The notes below the pieces were generated by a model. That model had not been told where the DNA came from. It saw nothing but the letters and a program-made list of their open reading frames with translations, and searched no databases. The translations under genes were made by a program, and so were the position numbers. A stretch of DNA of 64,000 bases, from NCBI GenBank assembly GCA_016874005.1, contig VGVQ01000001.1, positions 124,001-188,000 on the forward strand. The letters run 5' to 3'. This document shows, piece after piece, positions 34,446 through 42,408 of the stretch. This DNA comes from Gemmatimonadota bacterium. GTDB taxonomy: Bacteria; Gemmatimonadota; Gemmatimonadetes; Gemmatimonadales; GWC2-71-9. The number at the start of each line of letters is the position of its first letter. Within the stretch, counting starts at the first letter, position 1.

Positions 34446-34526
34446 CGGTCCTCCTTGGCAGCTGGCAATCTACCACGGCAGGCCGTGATCGTCCAAACCC
34501 GTTCCAGACATGGCTTTATGGGTTCT

Positions 34527-35081
34527 TCACTGTTCCCAGGTTTCGTGGAATAGTCGGGCGATTCCGTCAACCGGATCGAGATCTGGGGCCGACTGGGGCG
34601 TTGACGGATCGAGCTGGTGGTAGTGCCGGTCGAAGAACACCAGCGGTTGGTTGGGCGGCAATCCCTGGGCGAGTTCCGAGACGGCCCCGACGACGATCAA
34701 GTGGTCCCCGCCGTCCAACACCGCGCTCAAGGTTCCGCCAACCGCCCCAGCCGACCCTTCGAGACGAGCCAGGGCCCCGAAGGGGACGAACCGGTGCGGC
34801 GGAGGCGTCGGACCTTTCCAGCCACCGGCGAAGTAGGTCGACAGGGCTTGCTGATCGGCCCGCAGGAAGCTCACGCTGAACGGCCGGCCCACCTCGGCGC
34901 ACTGGGCCAGCCGGCTCTTCCGGCCGATGCAGAAGAGGACCAAGGCAGGTTCGAGGGACAGCGAGGTGAACGACCCGACCGTCATCGCCCGGACTCCGTC
35001 GCCGTGGGCCAGAGCCACCACCGTCACCCCGGTCGGCATCAGGGCCATGGTCCGGCGGAACTCCGCGGAATCGAGGGTCAT
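34527..35081 (-). CDS. flavin reductase (HpaC-like)
   Basis: The 184-residue protein is an NAD(P)H:flavin reductase domain protein of the kind that supplies reduced FAD to two-component monooxygenases. The pattern MALMPTGVTVVA, TVGSFTSLSLEPALVLFCI and PLVFFDRHYHQL is typical. ATG 35081 overlaps the stop of the D-2-hydroxyacid dehydrogenase gene as ATGA. The natural partner is the HpaB-type hydroxylase two genes upstream. Confidence 0.9.
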   Translation of the reverse strand: MTLDSAEFRRTMALMPTGVTVVALAHGDGVRAMTVGSFTSLSLEPALVLFCIGRKSRLAQCAEVGRPFSVSFLRADQQALSTYFAGGWKGPTPPPHRFVPFGALARLEGSAGAVGGTLSAVLDGGDHLIVVGAVSELAQGLPPNQPLVFFDRHYHQLDPSTPQSAPDLDPVDGIARLFHETWEQ

Positions 35082-36058
35082 GGCGCCCGGAACACCACAT
35101 TCTCGAACGGCTCGCCGGTGGTGATTCGATCGAGATTGGCGGCGACGGTGCTCCACCGGCGTTCGATCATCGGGAGAGTCCAGGCGGAGGTGTGCGGGGT
35201 CATGTAGACGTTGTCGAGCTGATGGAAGGGATAGTCGGAGGGAGGGATGGTCAAGTCGTCGCGGGTCGGGTATCGGTACCAGGCATCGATGATCGCGCCG
35301 CCGATCGCCTTCTCGCGCAAGGCGTGGTAGAGCGCCCGCTCCTCGACGATCGGGCCGCGGGAGACGTTGATCAGGACCGCGGTATCCTTGCAGCGAGCCA
35401 GGCGGGCGGCATCGAGGAGATTCTCGGTCTCGGCCGTCAGCGCGGAGCAGATCACCACGAAGTCCGCCACCCTCAGCATGTCGTCGAGCCGATCCATTCC
35501 GAACAGCCGATCCACCCCGGGCACCGTCCGACCGGCCGTTCGGGTCACCGCGACGACGGTGGTCCCCATCGCTTTGGCTCTTGGCGCCAACGCCCGCCCG
35601 ATCTGCCCGAGTCCCAGAATGCCGACCGTCTTCCCGGCCAGCTCATCCTGGAGGGGGCCCGCGGTTCGGCCGCCCAAACGCCAACTACCCTCGACTCGGA
35701 ACGACCGCTCGGCCTCCATGAAGCGGGTACACCACTGCAGCATGGCCAAGATGACATACTCGGCGATCGGAATGTCGTGCCCGAAGGCGTTGCACACTAC
35801 CGCCCCGGACGCCAGGTAGCCGAGGTCGATGGCGTCATACCCCGCCCCGCCGACGTGGAGCAGCTCGAGCCGCGGCGCGGGCGGCATCGACCGGTCGTAC
35901 CGCATCGTGACGATCGCCTTGGCGTCGGCCAGCTCGTTCGCGAGTCGGTCGGTCGGCGTGTCATCCGGTTGCGGCACCAGCCGAGCGGGCCTGGTGAGCT
36001 TGGCGGCCAGCCGATCCCGTTGCTCGCACGCCAGGGTGCCGAGCAGGACACATTTCAC
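35078..36058 (-). CDS. D-2-hydroxyacid dehydrogenase inside an HpaB/HpaC operon
   Basis: The 326-residue NAD-dependent dehydrogenase starts at GTG 36058, overlapping the hydroxylase stop (GTGA). It has the Rossmann loop GLGQIGRA, the catalytic Arg in NVSRGPIVEE and a catalytic-type His in TPHTSAW, while the usual 'DVFEPEPLP' segment reads DAWYRYPT, so the normal Glu is not obvious. Related phosphite- or hydroxyacid-type enzymes reduce 2-oxoacids, which could be side-chain intermediates of aromatic compounds. Being wedged between an oxygenase and its flavin reductase argues for a role in the same pathway. The open frame reaches to 36433 but overlaps the hydroxylase. Confidence 0.85.
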   Translation of the reverse strand: MKCVLLGTLACEQRDRLAAKLTRPARLVPQPDDTPTDRLANELADAKAIVTMRYDRSMPPAPRLELLHVGGAGYDAIDLGYLASGAVVCNAFGHDIPIAEYVILAMLQWCTRFMEAERSFRVEGSWRLGGRTAGPLQDELAGKTVGILGLGQIGRALAPRAKAMGTTVVAVTRTAGRTVPGVDRLFGMDRLDDMLRVADFVVICSALTAETENLLDAARLARCKDTAVLINVSRGPIVEERALYHALREKAIGGAIIDAWYRYPTRDDLTIPPSDYPFHQLDNVYMTPHTSAWTLPMIERRWSTVAANLDRITTGEPFENVVFRAP

Positions 36059-37533
36059 GCCAGCTCGCCGTCGGTCTGCGCCTTGGCGAGGAAGTCGCGA
36101 ACGAGGTCCATGTACGGGGTCCGGTCGTGGCTCGTCACCAAGGCCCCGGCCATTCGGACGGGGTCGCCGAAGAAGTACCGCTCGTAGAGAACCTGGCGCG
36201 AGGCGAACGCCGAGACCGCGGTGTCCCAGGCGAGCCGGAAGAGCGGGATCCGTTCGAGGGCATCCATTCTGGCGGCCTGGTAGTATCGCTTGATCTCCTC
36301 GATCATCGGGCCCTGAACGTCCGCCTCGGTCGGCATCGCCACCAGGCCAGCGGCACCGAGCTGTTGAATGATCTCGATCATTCGAGGATAGAGGCGGGGG
36401 TAGAGGTTCCGAGCCGCGTCGAGCGGAGCCCACGCCGGTCGCATCACCCCGAACTCGTCGAGCGACGCCCCGGCCTCGGCGGCCACCAGAAAGGCCCGCA
36501 TCGTCTCCAGGTTGACCCAGATCTCGGCCACCTTTTCCTGGACGTGCTGGAACGACTCGATGGCGATGGTGTCGACGATCAGGGAGGCCAATCCGAGCAA
36601 GTATTCCGTCTTGGCGATGTTCTTGACCAGGACCTGGTGGGCCATGTTCGCCAGCGCGCCGGTCCGGTGGTAGGCCGCGTTGCAGCGGGCCACGTCGCGA
36701 TAGAGGAAGACCCGTTCCCAGGGTACGGAGACGTCGTCGAAGATCACCACGGCGTCCATTTCCTCGAATCGGGAACCGAGCGGGTGATCGTAGTGGGAGC
36801 GTCCGTAATCGAGGGTTTCGCGGCAGAGGAAGCTCAGGCCGGGCGCGTCGGTGGGAAGGCAGAGGGCATAGGCGTAACGCTGATCCTCTTCGGTGTTCCG
36901 CAAGAAGGTGGAGGGGAAGACCATGATCTCGTCGGCGATCGGCAGGGTCGCCAGCATCCGGCAGCCCCGAATGACGATCCCCGCGTCGTTTTCTTCCTTG
37001 ACCTTGGCCGCCAGGAACGGGTCGGCCTGGAGCGCCGCGTGAACCGACCGGTTTGCCTGGGGAGAGCTCAGGGTGTGCGTTAGGCAGAGGTCGCCGTCAC
37101 GGATCCGGGCGTGATAGGCTCGGGCATTGTCCCCGAAGCGAGGATCGCCTTCCGCCAAGAACGCGGCGCCTCCGGCGTAGCCGGTGATCGACCGGTTGAT
37201 GTAGTCGGGGAGCCGCCCCATCATCCCGAAGGTGGCCTGGGCCCACCGCGCCATCGATCGGCTCACGCTGGTCAGCTCGGCCTCTGTGGTCGGGATCAGG
37301 AACGAGCGGCCCACCTTGGCGCCGATCGCCGGGGAATCGAACAGGGTGACGGCCGGCTCGTTCCACTGGAGATCGTAGAGCCGCGCCAGGGTCCGGACCC
37401 CATTCGCCAGGCCCGGCTCGACGGTCGGATCGACGATCAGCCTGCCGCGATGCCAGAGCCGGGGAGGGCGTTCGCGGAGTCGCGCGATGACATCGCGCCC
37501 GCGACGGGCGCCAGCGAGTGGGCCAGGGCTCAT
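36055..37533 (-). CDS. 4-hydroxyphenylacetate 3-hydroxylase-family FADH2-dependent monooxygenase
   Basis: The 492-residue protein belongs to the HpaB family, whose members hydroxylate phenols using FADH2 delivered by a partner reductase. Hallmarks are YDLQWNEPAVTLF, FDDVSVPWERVFLY and the C-terminal RMDALERIPLFRLAWD with FASRQVLYERYFFGDP. GAGGA precedes ATG 37533. It heads a run of seven minus-strand genes (hydroxylase, dehydrogenase, flavin reductase, paaABCD). The true substrate may be 4-hydroxyphenylacetate or another phenol; 4-hydroxybutyryl-CoA dehydratase, a relative, is less likely given the flavin reductase. An octamer lies at 37078. Confidence 0.88.
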   Translation of the reverse strand: MSPGPLAGARRGRDVIARLRERPPRLWHRGRLIVDPTVEPGLANGVRTLARLYDLQWNEPAVTLFDSPAIGAKVGRSFLIPTTEAELTSVSRSMARWAQATFGMMGRLPDYINRSITGYAGGAAFLAEGDPRFGDNARAYHARIRDGDLCLTHTLSSPQANRSVHAALQADPFLAAKVKEENDAGIVIRGCRMLATLPIADEIMVFPSTFLRNTEEDQRYAYALCLPTDAPGLSFLCRETLDYGRSHYDHPLGSRFEEMDAVVIFDDVSVPWERVFLYRDVARCNAAYHRTGALANMAHQVLVKNIAKTEYLLGLASLIVDTIAIESFQHVQEKVAEIWVNLETMRAFLVAAEAGASLDEFGVMRPAWAPLDAARNLYPRLYPRMIEIIQQLGAAGLVAMPTEADVQGPMIEEIKRYYQAARMDALERIPLFRLAWDTAVSAFASRQVLYERYFFGDPVRMAGALVTSHDRTPYMDLVRDFLAKAQTDGELA

Positions 37534-37602
37534 TCGGATTCCTCGAATTGCTCAACAGTCAAGATACGGCGCCAATCGACCACCGTGCAACGAATACCTG
37601 GC

Positions 37603-37613
37603 GCTATATTGGC
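37603..37613 (+). promoter_or_regulatory. candidate -10 element GCTATATTGGC
   Basis: A TATATT box embedded in GCTATATTGGC lies about 50 bases upstream of the enoyl-CoA hydratase start. The same 11-mer occurs at 24916-24926, just before the IS630 transposase start, and a similar GCTATCTTG precedes the PPK2 gene. The recurrence before starts in GC-rich DNA suggests a promoter element. Confidence 0.4.
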
Positions 37614-37660
37614 CAACGCCAACAGCACCACATTTCTCAGCGTCACGCTCGGAGGCAAGG

Positions 37661-38434
37661 ATGTCCGGCAACCCGGTGACCGGCGGGTCGATCGACCGCG
37701 AGTTCGACTCGGGCGTCGCAACCATTCGATTTGGCCATCCCAAGAGCAACTCCATGCCGAGCGCCCTGCTTGGCCAATTGGCCGAAGCGATCGCCGAGGC
37801 CGGTCGGGATCCGGCGGTGCGGGTGATGGTCCTGGCGAGTGAGGGAACCGGTCCCTTCTGCGCCGGGGCCTCGTTCGACGAACTCAAGGCCCTCGAAGAC
37901 GACGCGGCCGGCCAGCGGTTCTTCACCGGGTTCGCCAAGGTGATCCTGGCGATGATCCGGGCGCCGAAGTTCGTCCTGGCTCGGGTCCAGGGCAAAGCGA
38001 CGGGCGGTGGAGTGGGGCTGATCGCCGCCGCCGATTGGTCGATCGCCACGGCGCAGGCCTCGGTCAAGCTCAGCGAACTCGCCGTCGGGATCGGCCCCTT
38101 CGTGGTCGGGCCGGTCATCGAGAAGAAAATCGGCCTTGGCCCGTTCGCCGCGATGAGCGTCGACGCCGACTGGCGCTCGGCCGGGTGGTGTGCCGCTCAC
38201 GGCCTTTATGCCGAGGTCCGCGATACCGTGGAGCAAGTCGACGAGGCCTTGGCGCTTCGGGCCCGGTGGCTCGCCAGCGCCAGTCCGGCGGCGATGCGGC
38301 AGCTCAAGGCCGTGTTCTGGGAAGGCACCGAAGGCTGGGACTCGTTGTTGCTGACCCGGGCCGGCATGAGCGGCTCGCTGGTCCGAACCGAGGAGGCCCG
38401 AGCGGCGATCGCCAGGGCCTCGGGCGGCCGATAG
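37661..38434 (+). CDS. enoyl-CoA hydratase/isomerase family protein
   Basis: The 257-residue crotonase-fold protein shows the CoA and oxyanion elements GPFCAGASFDEL and GKATGGGVGLIAAADW. GGAGG nine bases before ATG 37661 fixes the start; the frame is open from 37487 but the earlier part is non-coding. It is divergent from the hydroxylase/paa cluster and probably acts in ring-cleavage-product beta-oxidation (PaaF or PaaG-like), though the precise reaction cannot be told. The active-site glutamates of classical hydratases are not clearly both present. Confidence 0.85.
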   Translation: MSGNPVTGGSIDREFDSGVATIRFGHPKSNSMPSALLGQLAEAIAEAGRDPAVRVMVLASEGTGPFCAGASFDELKALEDDAAGQRFFTGFAKVILAMIRAPKFVLARVQGKATGGGVGLIAAADWSIATAQASVKLSELAVGIGPFVVGPVIEKKIGLGPFAAMSVDADWRSAGWCAAHGLYAEVRDTVEQVDEALALRARWLASASPAAMRQLKAVFWEGTEGWDSLLLTRAGMSGSLVRTEEARAAIARASGGR

Positions 38435-38527
38435 TCGGTCATTGCGGTCTTCGGACGAGGCGGTAAGTTACCTTCCGAATTCGCGATCCCCGTAACCAGA
38501 TAATGTCCCACGGCAGCCGGAGGCGAC

Positions 38528-39160
38528 GTGCGCAAACTGCTCACGGAGTTCATTGGAACGTTCTTCCTGGTGTTGACGATCGGTTTGACGGTGACGGCCG
38601 GATCGCAGTTCGCGCCGCTCGCGATCGGCACCGCGCTGATGGTGATGGTATACCTGGGCGGGCACGTCTCCGGGGCTCACTACAACCCGGCGGTATCGCT
38701 GGCCCTGGTCATTCGGGGCGCCCTTCCGAGCTCGGAATATGCCGGGTACGCGATCAGCCAGATCGCGGGGGCCACGGCGGCCGCGTTGGTCGTCAATTTC
38801 GTGACCGGCCAGACCTTCGCGCCGGCGCCGGGGGCCTCGGTGAGTCCCATGGCCGCGTTGCTGGTCGAGATCCTGTTCACCTTCGCGCTGGCCCTCGTGG
38901 TGCTCAACGTCGCCACCTCGAAAAAGACCGTAGGTCATTCCTACTATGGGCTCGCGATCGGGATGACGGTGATGGTCGGGGCCTTCGCCGGCGGTGGGAT
39001 ATCCGGCGGCGCGTTCAATCCGGCCGTGGGCATCGGGCCCACGATCGTCAACGCGCTGATCGGCGGGGGCAGCTGGTCGGCGTTGTGGCTCTACTTGGTC
39101 GGACCGCTGGTCGGTGGGGCGCTCGCCGCGGCGGTGTTCAGGATTCAGGAAACCGAGTAG
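38528..39160 (+). CDS. aquaporin / MIP-family channel
   Basis: The 210-residue membrane protein has six hydrophobic segments and the two NPA half-helix motifs HYNPAVSL and AFNPAVGIG, typical of water or small-solute channels. The start is GTG 38528 behind a GGAGG ribosome site. It lies about 94 bases after the enoyl-CoA hydratase gene and is convergent with a BNR-repeat gene, seven bases apart. The selectivity residues suggest a water-type rather than a glycerol channel, but this is tentative. Confidence 0.9.
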   Translation: MRKLLTEFIGTFFLVLTIGLTVTAGSQFAPLAIGTALMVMVYLGGHVSGAHYNPAVSLALVIRGALPSSEYAGYAISQIAGATAAALVVNFVTGQTFAPAPGASVSPMAALLVEILFTFALALVVLNVATSKKTVGHSYYGLAIGMTVMVGAFAGGGISGGAFNPAVGIGPTIVNALIGGGSWSALWLYLVGPLVGGALAAAVFRIQETE

Positions 39161-39167
39161 CCGGCGT

Positions 39168-40190
39168 TCACCGGGCGAATCGGACCCGTCCGATTCGCCC
39201 GGCGGCCCCGACGATCCATCCCGTGCCGTCCGGGCCGAATCCCACTCCCCAGTAATCCCCTTCCGCCAACCGACGCCACGAATTGCCGCCGTCCGGCGAC
39301 CACACCGCGCCCTTCGGCGACACCGCGACCACGGTCCGGCCCCGCCCGGGGACGAAGGCCACGCCGTAGATCGAACCGGGAATCGGTGGTCGGCCGGCCA
39401 GCCGCCAGCTGGTGCCGCCGTCGGTCGTCACGATCACGTTGTCGGTGAACCCCTCGGGCTGCGCCAGATCGCCACCCACCGCGATCCCGAACCGGTCGTC
39501 GAGAAACGCCAAGCTGGCGATTCCGGCGGTCGGCAGGTTCCGGATGATCGGCGTCTCGGTGGCCCGGGAGCCCGGGGGGCCGAAGCGGATCACCCGGCCC
39601 CCTTTGGCGGTCCCCACCCAGGCGCTCCCGTCGGGTCGCATCGTTAGGCAGGTTCCGCTCGCCGCGAAGGCCCCTTCGCCCTCGATGGCGGCGATCGCCG
39701 GCCCCGGCGGCGACCACGCCGTCCAGGTCGCCCCGTGGTCGGTGCTCCGCAGGAGTGGAAACCGGCCCGCAACCGCGTCGCTCACCGCCACGCCGATCGG
39801 CCCCGCGAAGTCGATGCAGTCGTAGAAGGCCACCGGATCGGCGTTCCGGAATACCTCGCGCCAGCTCAACCCACCATCGGCGGTATGGTAGAGCCGCGAC
39901 TTGTCGCCGGGCCCCGCGGCCAGGAGCACCGCCCGCTTGGCGTCGAAGGCATGGACATCGCGGAATTCCAGGGAATCGGCCCCGGGAACCTGACCGACTC
40001 GCCAGTTCAGCCCTCCGTCGGAGGTGACGAGGTAGCTGCCCCGAGTCCCGCTCGCCCACGCGGTCGTCGAATCAACGACCGAGACCGCCTGGAACCGAGC
40101 CGTGGTACCCGACACCTGGGGCTCCACCGATTGCGCCGCCGCGCCAGCGGGAGCCGCGAGCAGCGCCAGGCCGATCAATCGATGACCCAT
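39168..40190 (-). CDS. secreted BNR/Asp-box beta-propeller protein
   Basis: The 340-residue exported protein (signal peptide ending AAPAGAAAQS) carries five Asp-box repeats of the form S/TxDGGxxW: TSDGGLNW, TADGGLSW, STDHGATW, TTDGGTSW and SPDGGNSW. It resembles Ycf48-like/photosystem-stability propellers, and many such proteins occur in Gemmatimonadota without a known role. ATG 40190 overlaps the stop of the alpha/beta hydrolase by one base. An octamer CGTTAGGC lies at 39642. Confidence 0.85.
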   Translation of the reverse strand: MGHRLIGLALLAAPAGAAAQSVEPQVSGTTARFQAVSVVDSTTAWASGTRGSYLVTSDGGLNWRVGQVPGADSLEFRDVHAFDAKRAVLLAAGPGDKSRLYHTADGGLSWREVFRNADPVAFYDCIDFAGPIGVAVSDAVAGRFPLLRSTDHGATWTAWSPPGPAIAAIEGEGAFAASGTCLTMRPDGSAWVGTAKGGRVIRFGPPGSRATETPIIRNLPTAGIASLAFLDDRFGIAVGGDLAQPEGFTDNVIVTTDGGTSWRLAGRPPIPGSIYGVAFVPGRGRTVVAVSPKGAVWSPDGGNSWRRLAEGDYWGVGFGPDGTGWIVGAAGRIGRVRFAR

Positions 40191-41035
40191 CAGGGAGTCT
40201 CCTCGAAGGTCCGCTCGAGCCATCCGCGGATCGCGGCCGCGGTCCGATCCGGCGCCGAGAGCGGAAAGAGGTGTCCGCCGGGAATGGTGGTGATTTCCGC
40301 CCTCGGCGCCCGTTCGGCGAACATGGCCCGGCACCGGGCGGTAAAGGTGTCGGACTGGGCGCCCCCCAGCACCAAGGTGGGGAGCGCGGCGTCGAGAGTC
40401 GCGACCGCCTCCCAAGTCTCGGTGTCGATCGACTGGTAGTAATGCGCCTCCCACGCCGGCGACCACTTCAGCTTGAAGCCATCGCCATTGGGAACCAACC
40501 CGTCTTCGACCAGCAGCGCGACCGATTGATCCGGCCAGTCGGCGAAGGCGGGGCGGCCCCTGAAGTACCGCAACGCCTCCTCGCGGCTGGCGAACCGGTC
40601 GCGACGAGCCAGCGTCCGGGCCACGAGCGGATGCCAATCGGGTCGGGCGGCCCGTCGTCCGGCCTCCATGGCGGCGAACACCTCCGGCTCGAGCAAGGTT
40701 GGGTCGAGCAAGACCAGCCCCGCGATGGCGCTGCCTGGCAACCCGGCCGCAAGGAGCGAAGCCACCCCGCCAAACGAGTGCCCGATGGCGATCACTCGAT
40801 CGAGGCGGTGCTCGGCGAAACCGGCTGCCAGGTCACGGGCCAGGTCGCCCCACCGCCCGGGCATTTCCGGCGGCGAGGGCGACTTGGGCCAGAGGGCCTT
40901 GGGCGGGAGCGCGACGATCCGGTATCGACTGGCCAGGGCCGTGGCGATCGGCTGGTAGCAACCGAGCGGGAATCCGTTGGCCGGCGCCAGGTGCACCACC
41001 TGACCTGCCCCGCCGAGTTCCAGCAGTGGAATCAT
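40190..41035 (-). CDS. alpha/beta hydrolase
   Basis: The 281-residue cytoplasmic hydrolase shows the HG-like start HLAPANGFPLGCY, the nucleophile elbow GHSFGG (about residue 93) and a C-terminal His in PGGHLFPL. It resembles MhpC/esterase-type enzymes of unknown substrate. Its stop overlaps the start of the following BNR gene (TGATG), an odd pairing of a cytoplasmic with an exported protein. It is divergent from the M20 peptidase gene. Confidence 0.83.
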   Translation of the reverse strand: MIPLLELGGAGQVVHLAPANGFPLGCYQPIATALASRYRIVALPPKALWPKSPSPPEMPGRWGDLARDLAAGFAEHRLDRVIAIGHSFGGVASLLAAGLPGSAIAGLVLLDPTLLEPEVFAAMEAGRRAARPDWHPLVARTLARRDRFASREEALRYFRGRPAFADWPDQSVALLVEDGLVPNGDGFKLKWSPAWEAHYYQSIDTETWEAVATLDAALPTLVLGGAQSDTFTARCRAMFAERAPRAEITTIPGGHLFPLSAPDRTAAAIRGWLERTFEETP

Positions 41036-41094
41036 CCGCGAAGGATCACGCCGCGGCGTGGGCGATGCAAGCGTCCCCGGGGTAGTTTCCGGTC

Positions 41095-42408
41095 ATGCGA
41101 AACCTCCTTGTCTGCGTGGCGGCGCTCTCGGCGCCGCCGGCCCTCGCTCAGCAATTGAGCCCTCAGGAACAAAGAATTCGCGACGCGGTGGTCGCGGGTT
41201 ACGACGAGGCCGTGAACCTCCTGGCCCGGTCGGTGAACGTCGCGAGCGGGACCTTCAACCTCGCCGGCGTCCGAGCCGTGGGGGCGCTCTATCAGAAGGA
41301 GTTCGAGGCCCTCGGCTTTTCCACCCGCTGGATCGATCTTCCGCCGGCTCTGGGGCGGGCCGGCCACTTGATCGCCGAGTGGCGGGGACGACGGGCCACG
41401 GCCGCTACCCAGCGGCTGTTGCTGATCGGCCATCTCGACACCGTGTTCGAGGCCGCTGGCCGCCCGTTCTCCCGTCAGGACACGGTGGGGTACGGCCCGG
41501 GCGCCGCCGACATGAAGGGAGGTAACGCCGCGGTCCTGTTGGCACTCCGGGCGCTGAAAGACGCGGGTGCTCTCGACGACCTCGTCCTCACGGCGGTCTT
41601 CACCGGCGATGAGGAGGCCGCGGGCCGACCGCTCTCGGTGGCCCGGAAAGATCTGATCGAGGCGGCACGCCGAAGCGACGTCGCCCTTGCGTTCGAAGGG
41701 GGAGACGCTCGGACCGCGACCGTTTCCCGCCGAAGCGCCAGCGGCTGGGTCCTCACGGTCACCGGGCGCCAGGCTCACTCGTCGGGGATTTTCCGTGACG
41801 GAGTCGGTTACGGCGCGGTGTTCGAGGCGGCCCGAATCCTGAACGAGTTCCGGGAGCGTCTGGCCAAGCAGCCGTACCTCACCTTCAACCCCGGAACCAT
41901 CGTCGGCGGGACCGAGGTGCGCTACGACAGTGGCGCGGTCCGTGGCGATGCGGCCGGCAAGACCAACATCGTGGCCCGTCGGGTCGTGGCGCAGGGCGAC
42001 CTTCGCACCCTCACCGACGGCCAGCTCGATTCGGCTCGCGCCACGATGCGGCTGATCGTCTCGAGCAGTCTTCCGGGAACCTCGGCCACGATTTCCTTCG
42101 ACCAGGGTTATCCGAGCATGCCTCCGACGGACGGGAATCGCGCCATTCTCGCGGTCTTCGATCGGGTCAGCCAGGATCTGGGTTATCCGGCGATCGAGGC
42201 CCTGCCGCCCGATCGCCGCGGCGCGGGGGACATCTCGTTCGTGGCCGACATCCTGCCCAGTCTGGACGGTCTCGGGGTCGACGGCTTCGGTGCCCACGCG
42301 CCCGAAGAGGGGATCTACCTGCCTTCGCTCAAGATGGCCGCGGAACGGGCGGCCATCTTGATGACGCGGCTGGCGCGTTCCCGCCGTCCGGCGACGAGCG
42401 ACCGTTAG
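41095..42408 (+). CDS. secreted M20-family metallopeptidase (glutamate carboxypeptidase-like)
   Basis: The 437-residue exported peptidase has a signal peptide ending PALAQQ and the M20 zinc sites: HLDTVF (about residue 113), GAADMKGG (136) and GDEEAAG with the general-base Glu (171), followed by a dimerisation domain and a final HAPEEGIY zinc ligand. It resembles carboxypeptidase G2-type enzymes that remove glutamate or other C-terminal residues. Its stop overlaps that of the convergent sortilin-like gene by four bases (TTAG). Confidence 0.92.
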   Translation: MRNLLVCVAALSAPPALAQQLSPQEQRIRDAVVAGYDEAVNLLARSVNVASGTFNLAGVRAVGALYQKEFEALGFSTRWIDLPPALGRAGHLIAEWRGRRATAATQRLLLIGHLDTVFEAAGRPFSRQDTVGYGPGAADMKGGNAAVLLALRALKDAGALDDLVLTAVFTGDEEAAGRPLSVARKDLIEAARRSDVALAFEGGDARTATVSRRSASGWVLTVTGRQAHSSGIFRDGVGYGAVFEAARILNEFRERLAKQPYLTFNPGTIVGGTEVRYDSGAVRGDAAGKTNIVARRVVAQGDLRTLTDGQLDSARATMRLIVSSSLPGTSATISFDQGYPSMPPTDGNRAILAVFDRVSQDLGYPAIEALPPDRRGAGDISFVADILPSLDGLGVDGFGAHAPEEGIYLPSLKMAAERAAILMTRLARSRRPATSDR

